This document shows positions 4,093 through 8,265 of a DNA stretch of 8,265 bases, piece after piece. The notes under the pieces were generated by a model. It ran no database searches. It worked only from the letters and a program-made list of their open reading frames with translations, and was not told the origin of the DNA. A program made the position numbers and the translations under genes. This DNA is from Bacillota bacterium (lineage in GTDB: Bacteria > Bacillota > UBA4882 > UBA10575): assembly GCA_003511465.1 (NCBI GenBank), contig DOID01000085.1, positions 8,549 to 16,813 on the forward strand, given 5' to 3'. Numbering within the stretch: the first letter of the stretch is position 1; each line of letters begins with the position of its first letter.

Positions 4093-6453
4093 TTGCGTTA
4101 TGGTTATTTTGATGACCAAAAGAAAGAGTATATTATTTTTAACCCGATGACACCGATGTCATGGGTGAATTACCTAGGTACATCCGAGTATTGTGGGATA
4201 ATCTCGAATAACGCTAGTGGCTATAGTTTTTACCAATCACCAAAGACCGGTCGGATGCTTCGATTTCGCTTTAACAGTATTCCAATGGATCGTCCCGGGC
4301 GGTATATTTATATCCGCGATCATGAGGATGGTGATTACTGGTCTGCTTCCTGGCAACCGGTGGGGAAGCCGCTGGCGGAGTATAAGAATGTCTGTCATCA
4401 TGGTTTAGGCTATACCACCTTCAACAGCGAGTACCGGGGGATAACCTCAAATTATCGGGTCTTTGTCCCCATCGATCGGCCACTGGAATTTTGGGAAGTG
4501 GAACTGACCAATAATTCCGATCGGGAGCGGGAATTATCCCTTTTTTCGTATGCCGAATGGTGTTTCTGGCATATGGATCAGGATCTGTCGAATTTCCAAT
4601 ATATCCTTTATACTTGTCGAATGGGGTACCAAGACGGAATGATTGATTATTCGATCCGCTTGTGGCCAAATCGGAGGCCGCAAGGGTTTATGGTTTCCAC
4701 GCTCCCGGTGGAAAGTTTTGAAACTGACCGGGATGAGTTTATTGGGCTTTATCGGAACGAAGGAAACCCCATCGCCGTGGAGAGGGGAAAATGTAGTAAC
4801 TCCATCGCGCAAGGCGGTAACCCCTGTGCTTCGTTGCAAAATCGGATCACCTTAAAACCGGGTGAAACTAAATATGCCTTATTCATGGTCGGCATCGGTG
4901 ACGCGGCTACTGTTGGTAGGGAATGCCAACAGCTCTATTCCGACCGGGCGAAGGTGGAAGCGGAATTCACCAAAATGCAGGAGTATTGGGAAAAACGTCT
5001 TTCGAAATTGACCTGTTCGACTCCTTCCAATGAGATCAATACGATGGTGAATATTTGGAACCAGTACCAATGTCATACCACTTTTAACTGGTCGCGTTCG
5101 GCTTCTTTTAATGAAGCCGGGGGCCGGGATGGGCTCGGTTACCGCGATACGAACCAAGATACCTTAGGGGTGGTACATTCCATTCCCGAGGCGGTCCGTG
5201 CTAAATTGGTCGATTTACTTCAAGGGCAGCTATCCAGTGGCGCTGCCATGCACAGTGTACAACCATTATGGTGGGAGCAGGGTGCCCATAATATTCCGCC
5301 GGAGGATCGGATTTTTTCCGACGATCACCTCTGGTTACTACTCTCGATCCCCGCTTATCTTAAAGAAACGGGTGATCTGGAGTTTCTGGAGACCATTATT
5401 CCCTATGCGGATCAAGGTGAGGACCGTGTTTATGACCATTTAAAAAAAGCTTTGGAATTTTCCTGGGGGAAACGGGGACCCCATGGTTTATTACTGGGAC
5501 TGGCTGCTGACTGGAACGATTGTATTAACCTCAAAGGCCAGGGGGAGAGCATTTGGAGTACTTTCTTGTATTGTGTGGGGTTAAATGAGTTTATTGCTTT
5601 AGCCGAGCAGCTGGGGCAGACGGCAGATGCCGACCATTTCCGGGCTTATCGTCAGGAGATCAAAGACCACATTAATAAGCATGCGTGGGATGGCAAATGG
5701 TTTCTCCGGGGTTATTTGGATAGTGGCAAAAAGCTGGGCGGTCAGGCTAGTGAGCAGGCTAAGATCTTTATCAATAGCCAGACCTGGGCGGTCATTGCGA
5801 ACGTTGCCGATCGGGAGATGCTAGTTACGGCGATGGATAGCCTCAAAGAATTATTAGCTACTGAGCATGGGATCGTAAAAAACTATCCGGCTTACCGGGA
5901 GCATATCTTGGAAGTGGGCGCGATTACCGACTTCCCGTCAGGATTAAAAGAAAATGCCGGGATCTTTTGTCATGCTAATACCTGGGCGATCATTGCGGAA
6001 GCTGTGTTAGGACGGGGGGACCGGGCTTTTGAGTATTACCGCTCTTTCTTACCGGCGGCAAAAAATGAAAACGCTGAAATCTACACCATGGAGCCCTATG
6101 TTTATTCCCAGTTTATCACGGGGAAAGAACATCCGGATCATTTTGGCCGGGCACGCAACTCCTGGTTGACCGGGACGGCGTCGTGGAGTTTTGTGGCCGT
6201 CACCCAGTATATTCTGGGTTTACGTGCCGATTATGAGGGATTAATTATTGATCCGACCATTCCCAACGACTGGGAGGGTTTCACCGTGCAGCGGGTCTTT
6301 CGCGGAAAAAACTTGGAAATAAAAGTTGTGAATCCGGATCGGGTCAGTCATGGGGTGGCGGAATTGACCATTAACGGGGAAAAGGTGAAGGGTAATCGGA
6401 TTGCTTTGACCCAGATGAAAGCCGATAATCTGGTGGAAGTAAGAATGGGCTAG
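4093..6453 (+). CDS. GH94 inverting disaccharide phosphorylase (chitobiose/cellobiose/cellobionate type)
   Basis: The product has 786 residues, the usual size for the short GH94 branch (about 780-825). These cytoplasmic enzymes cleave a beta-linked disaccharide with phosphate, giving alpha-sugar-1-phosphate and a free sugar. It starts MRYGYFDD, as family members do. It has the N-terminal beta-sandwich (1-290, e.g. WVNYLGTSEY, GYSFYQSP, RYIYIRD), a linker, and the (alpha/alpha)6 catalytic barrel (about 315-720). The -1 site segment is SRSASFNEAGG to GYRDTNQD (334-356). The catalytic acid should be Asp476 in AADWNDCINL. Phosphate contacts are expected at His627 (FCHANTW) and TGT 693-695. No signal peptide or insertion is visible. 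From memory the N-terminal half resembles N,N'-diacetylchitobiose phosphorylase (GNPIAVERGKCSNS), while SRSASF and HSVQPLW resemble cellobiose phosphorylase, so the substrate is undecided. No transporter gene adjoins it. Confidence 0.93.
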   Translation: MRYGYFDDQKKEYIIFNPMTPMSWVNYLGTSEYCGIISNNASGYSFYQSPKTGRMLRFRFNSIPMDRPGRYIYIRDHEDGDYWSASWQPVGKPLAEYKNVCHHGLGYTTFNSEYRGITSNYRVFVPIDRPLEFWEVELTNNSDRERELSLFSYAEWCFWHMDQDLSNFQYILYTCRMGYQDGMIDYSIRLWPNRRPQGFMVSTLPVESFETDRDEFIGLYRNEGNPIAVERGKCSNSIAQGGNPCASLQNRITLKPGETKYALFMVGIGDAATVGRECQQLYSDRAKVEAEFTKMQEYWEKRLSKLTCSTPSNEINTMVNIWNQYQCHTTFNWSRSASFNEAGGRDGLGYRDTNQDTLGVVHSIPEAVRAKLVDLLQGQLSSGAAMHSVQPLWWEQGAHNIPPEDRIFSDDHLWLLLSIPAYLKETGDLEFLETIIPYADQGEDRVYDHLKKALEFSWGKRGPHGLLLGLAADWNDCINLKGQGESIWSTFLYCVGLNEFIALAEQLGQTADADHFRAYRQEIKDHINKHAWDGKWFLRGYLDSGKKLGGQASEQAKIFINSQTWAVIANVADREMLVTAMDSLKELLATEHGIVKNYPAYREHILEVGAITDFPSGLKENAGIFCHANTWAIIAEAVLGRGDRAFEYYRSFLPAAKNENAEIYTMEPYVYSQFITGKEHPDHFGRARNSWLTGTASWSFVAVTQYILGLRADYEGLIIDPTIPNDWEGFTVQRVFRGKNLEIKVVNPDRVSHGVAELTINGEKVKGNRIALTQMKADNLVEVRMG

Positions 6454-6489
6454 GATGGGTACAACGCAAAAAGCTTAGAATGCAGAAAA

Positions 6490-6513
6490 GACCGGCCATT
6501 AATCCGGCCGGTC
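6490..6513 (-). terminator. Terminator of the TetR gene, overlapping its stop codon
   Basis: The 8-bp GC-rich arms GACCGGCC (6490-6497) and GGCCGGTC (6506-6513) enclose an 8-base loop that contains the TetR stop codon. On the minus strand the stem is followed by TTTTCT, a proper tract. On the plus strand it is followed by AAAAT, so it suits TetR better than the convergent GH94 gene. No separate terminator for GH94 was found in the 45-base gap. Confidence 0.8.
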
Positions 6514-7179
6514 AAAATCTTGTGTATTCTTGATTCTTTCTAACAATTGGGTGACTTTTTGCTCGTCTTCCTTGATTTCAAGGGGGTTAACCCAGTCCAG
6601 ATAGTGGGTAAGGAGATGATCGATATAGGCCATCTGCGTCGGGGGATCTTTAGGATCAATTCCGGAAAAGTCTTGCAAAAAGTCTAGTGGTAAGCATAAG
6701 GACAAAATGACGGAGATGATTTGCATCAGGGAGACGCGAATTTCCTTTTCACTTAAGGCCGGGTTTTCATTATGGATCCGATCACTCACAGTCTCCAGGA
6801 ATTGTTCGACTTGCTGTAGGAAAGACTGACCGTATTGACGGAAGAGGTCGGGGACCAAAAAATAAGTCCTTACCATATTAGGATAATTAATAAACCCTTG
6901 TAATAAAAAGGCCAACAATACTTTGAGTAGGGAGTAAGCGTTTAAAGATTTATCTTTTAAGATTTCTTTGATGTCGATGAAAAAGTGGCTGAGGGTAAAA
7001 GCAAAAGTCTCTTCCAAGAGGTTATCTTTGGACCCAAAGTAATAGTTAATAGCCGCGTTGTTAACCCCGGCGGCCTGGGCGACATTACGGGTGGTGACGG
7101 CATTATAGCCGTCTTTTTCTATGCATTCAATTGTCGCGAGGATGATTTGGGTCTTGACGGCAGCTCGGTCCTGAACCAT
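6499..7179 (-). CDS. TetR/AcrR-family transcriptional regulator
   Basis: Read from ATG 7179 the product has 226 residues. The N-terminus has the TetR fold: helix 1 (VKTQIILATIECIEKDGY), then the helix-turn-helix TTRNVAQAAGVNNAAINYYF at 29-48 with recognition helix about 40-47, followed by GSKDNLLEE. The remaining helical domain (60-200) binds an unknown ligand and carries the dimer interface. An upstream GTG at 7188 is in frame, but GGAGG (7190-7194) is only one base from it and ten from the ATG, so the ATG is preferred. The gene lies 111 bases downstream of the SDR gene on the same strand and has its own promoter (7232-7260), so it could be made separately or by read-through. Such regulators usually repress their own or adjacent genes; the SDR gene is the likely target, by inference. 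Confidence 0.9.
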   Translation of the reverse strand: MVQDRAAVKTQIILATIECIEKDGYNAVTTRNVAQAAGVNNAAINYYFGSKDNLLEETFAFTLSHFFIDIKEILKDKSLNAYSLLKVLLAFLLQGFINYPNMVRTYFLVPDLFRQYGQSFLQQVEQFLETVSDRIHNENPALSEKEIRVSLMQIISVILSLCLPLDFLQDFSGIDPKDPPTQMAYIDHLLTHYLDWVNPLEIKEDEQKVTQLLERIKNTQDFDRPD

Positions 7180-7189
7180 ACCTGTCACG

Positions 7190-7194
7190 CCTCC
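7190..7194 (-). promoter_or_regulatory. Ribosome binding site deciding the TetR start
   Basis: GGAGG on the minus strand is one base from the in-frame GTG 7188 and ten bases from ATG 7179. The first is too close to work, so ATG 7179 is chosen. Confidence 0.6.
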
Positions 7195-7205
7195 ATTAAA
7201 ACATC

Positions 7206-7216
7206 TGCTTTAAGCA
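7206..7216. promoter_or_regulatory. Short dyad in the TetR leader, candidate autoregulatory operator
   Basis: TGCTT and AAGCA arms flank a single T (TGCTTTAAGCA). The dyad lies between the TetR -10 box and its ribosome site, where a repressor would block early transcription. A second, smaller one, CTAC (7230-7233) and GTAG (7240-7243), overlaps the -10 box. Confidence 0.3.
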
Positions 7217-7231
7217 AATTTATTTACTCCT

Positions 7232-7260
7232 ACTTTATCGTAGAAGCTTTATTCAGTCAA
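7232..7260 (-). promoter_or_regulatory. Promoter of the TetR gene
   Basis: On the minus strand TTGACT (7255-7260) and TAAAGT (7232-7237) are spaced by exactly 17 bases. The -35 matches consensus at 5 of 6 positions and the -10 at 4 of 6. The pair lies in the gap between the SDR and TetR genes. Confidence 0.65.
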
Positions 7261-7290
7261 GGTGTCTTACCGCCAAAAAGCTTAAGTAGA

Positions 7291-8196
7291 TCACGAGCTT
7301 GATTTCAAACCATAATCGGCATAGCTAATCCCACACATCTTTTCCGACAGAACCCATAAACGTTGTCGGGCGTCGGTCTGTTTAACATAACGACTAGGAG
7401 GGGTGGGCGCGCAGTTTTTCCAATAGAAGGCGTCTGTGTTTTGGACTGTCGGATCGCTTGCTAAAAAAATACTGGTTGCGGCGCCGTCTTCGGGAAGGTA
7501 TCCTTTCGCCTTGCGCTTCTTCCAAACCCAGTAGGCCAGACCGGAAGTTTGTTTCAGCCCAATCTCTGTATTGACGAGACCCGGATCGGCAGCGAAAGCC
7601 CGGAGGTTTGAGTTTGCGCCTAAGCGCCGATTGAGTTCGGCAATGAACATGACATTAGCCAGTTTGGACTGTTTATAAGCCCATAAGCCATTATAATGTT
7701 TGCGTAGTTGGAGGTCTTTCCAGTGTATCATGGTGCCATAATGGGACCCCGAACTGACGGAAATGACCCGTCCCGTCGGGGCGGCCATTAAGAGGGGTAG
7801 TAATTGATGGGTGAGGAGAAAGGGGGCAAGGTAATTAACGGCAAACTGGAGCTCAAAACCCTCGCCAGTGGTCACGAACCAACTGGTAAAGGTACCGGCA
7901 TTATTGATCAAGGCATCCAGTACCCCGTTACCTTCTAACTTAATTTTCGTAGTGATCGCCGCCGCCAGTTCTCGGATTTGTTTTTGTGAAGCAAGGTCAG
8001 CCTGGAAAAAAGTGATGACGCTGTCCGGTACCGCAGTTTTAATGAATGCTTCCGCCTCGCTACATCTAGTTTTTGATCTGCCGACCCCAATTACTTGGGC
8101 GCCTTTTTGGGCAAGTCCGATCGCAGTAGCTAAACCAATTCCCGAGGTTGCCCCAGTTACGACCAGAGTTTTTCCTGCCATTGGGTGTTCAGTCAT
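7291..8196 (-). CDS. Short-chain dehydrogenase/reductase, retinol-dehydrogenase-like
   Basis: Read from ATG 8196 the product has 301 residues. It has the classical SDR order: TGATSGIG (14-21) for the dinucleotide, Asp67 in QADL, NNAG (98-101), Asn121, catalytic Ser148 (SVSSGS), and Tyr174 with Lys178 in YKQSK, then DPGLVNTEIG (204-213). Arg40 (GVGRS) after the second strand suggests NADP(H) preference, by inference. The C-terminal part with PEDGA and RLWVLSEKMCG matches the RDH/WW-oxidoreductase-like subgroup, which acts on hydrophobic carbonyl or alcohol substrates. The substrate is not known here. The longer frame to 8229 is rejected because TAGGAGG sits within it, 7 bases before ATG 8196. 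Its promoter lies just upstream. It probably works with the TetR regulator immediately downstream. Confidence 0.92.
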   Translation of the reverse strand: MTEHPMAGKTLVVTGATSGIGLATAIGLAQKGAQVIGVGRSKTRCSEAEAFIKTAVPDSVITFFQADLASQKQIRELAAAITTKIKLEGNGVLDALINNAGTFTSWFVTTGEGFELQFAVNYLAPFLLTHQLLPLLMAAPTGRVISVSSGSHYGTMIHWKDLQLRKHYNGLWAYKQSKLANVMFIAELNRRLGANSNLRAFAADPGLVNTEIGLKQTSGLAYWVWKKRKAKGYLPEDGAATSIFLASDPTVQNTDAFYWKNCAPTPPSRYVKQTDARQRLWVLSEKMCGISYADYGLKSSS

Positions 8197-8203
8197 ACTC
8201 ATG

Positions 8204-8208
8204 CCTCC
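8204..8208 (-). promoter_or_regulatory. Ribosome binding site deciding the SDR start
   Basis: GGAGG on the minus strand is seven bases from ATG 8196 but only one from the in-frame ATG at 8202, so 8196 is chosen. Confidence 0.8.
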
Positions 8209-8228
8209 TAACAATAAGTCTGATTCCA

Positions 8229-8242
8229 TGTTAAATTTAACA
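8229..8242. promoter_or_regulatory. Perfect 14-bp palindrome over the SDR promoter, candidate TetR operator
   Basis: TGTTAAATTTAACA is a perfect 14-bp palindrome that covers the -10 box of the SDR promoter. That is where a repressor would block RNA polymerase. Binding by the neighbouring TetR protein is inference. Confidence 0.5.
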
Positions 8243-8262
8243 CTGACCCCCTAAAAAGTCAA
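8234..8262 (-). promoter_or_regulatory. Promoter of the SDR gene
   Basis: On the minus strand TTGACT (8257-8262) and TAAATT (8234-8239) are separated by 17 bases. The -35 matches at 5 of 6 positions and the -10 at 4 of 6. The same -35 sequence and spacing occur at the TetR promoter. Confidence 0.65.
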
Positions 8263-8265
8263 GCG

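Noticed and set aside
4421..5157. Several ORFs of 80-100 codons inside the GH94 gene
   Set aside because: All are shadows in other frames. The GH94 frame is continuous and conserved across its full length.
1..6453. The LacI-type regulator as the dedicated regulator of the GH94 gene
   Set aside because: They are over 3 kb apart with five transcription boundaries between them, and I found no LacI-type operator (CG-centred palindrome) near the GH94 start.
7277..7285. AAGCTT-containing motifs repeated near 7243 and 7277
   Set aside because: They are short AT-rich repeats at chance level with no consistent spacing.
7868..8254. Plus-strand ORF of 128 codons antisense to the SDR gene
   Set aside because: It covers the SDR nucleotide-binding region in the opposite frame and shows no motif of its own.

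Overview
This 8.3 kb chromosomal window looks like the genome of a diderm (outer-membrane-bearing) relative of the Firmicutes. That placement is inference. Two genes encode secreted proteins that read as outer-membrane beta-barrels. Against this, strong AGGAGG-type ribosome sites, two TTG starts, a LacI-type regulator, a GH94 sugar phosphorylase and a small protein resembling spore-coat-type proteins suggest an anaerobic, saccharolytic Bacillota-like lineage such as Halanaerobiales or Limnochordia/Hydrogenispora-type bacteria. No rRNA or other marker gene is present to settle the taxonomy.

Layout. At 1-825 (+) is the effector-binding part of a LacI/GalR-family regulator whose DNA-binding end lies before the window, closed by a strong hairpin. 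Bases 826-1135 hold no gene, only two hairpins. At 1136-1714 (+) is a 192-aa secreted beta-barrel with its own terminator. At 1902-2786 (+) is a second secreted barrel of the UPF0164/PorV-FadL-like type. Two unrelated minus-strand genes follow: a DUF2937-like membrane protein (2838-3401) and an 85-aa cysteine-rich protein (3570-3827), separated by a terminator. At 4093-6453 (+) is an intact GH94 inverting disaccharide phosphorylase, preceded by about 265 bases with a strong orphan hairpin and a short dyad. Convergent to it, on the minus strand, are a TetR-family regulator (6499-7179) and upstream of that a short-chain dehydrogenase (7291-8196), each with a recognisable promoter.

How they may work together. 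The GH94 enzyme would split a beta-linked disaccharide with phosphate in the cytoplasm, saving one ATP per sugar. No transporter or glycosidase is linked to it here. The LacI-type regulator is over 3 kb away, so a regulatory link is only a guess. The TetR regulator is the natural candidate to control the SDR gene, whose -10 box overlaps a perfect 14-bp palindrome. The two barrels have separate leaders and may be general envelope proteins.

I see no mobile element, CRISPR array, tRNA, rRNA or clear defence system. The window is mostly ordinary metabolism, envelope and regulatory genes. The less ordinary points are the uncertain specificity of the GH94 enzyme, the regulatory-looking leader in front of it, the DUF2937-like and Cys-rich orphan genes, and the operator-like palindromes.
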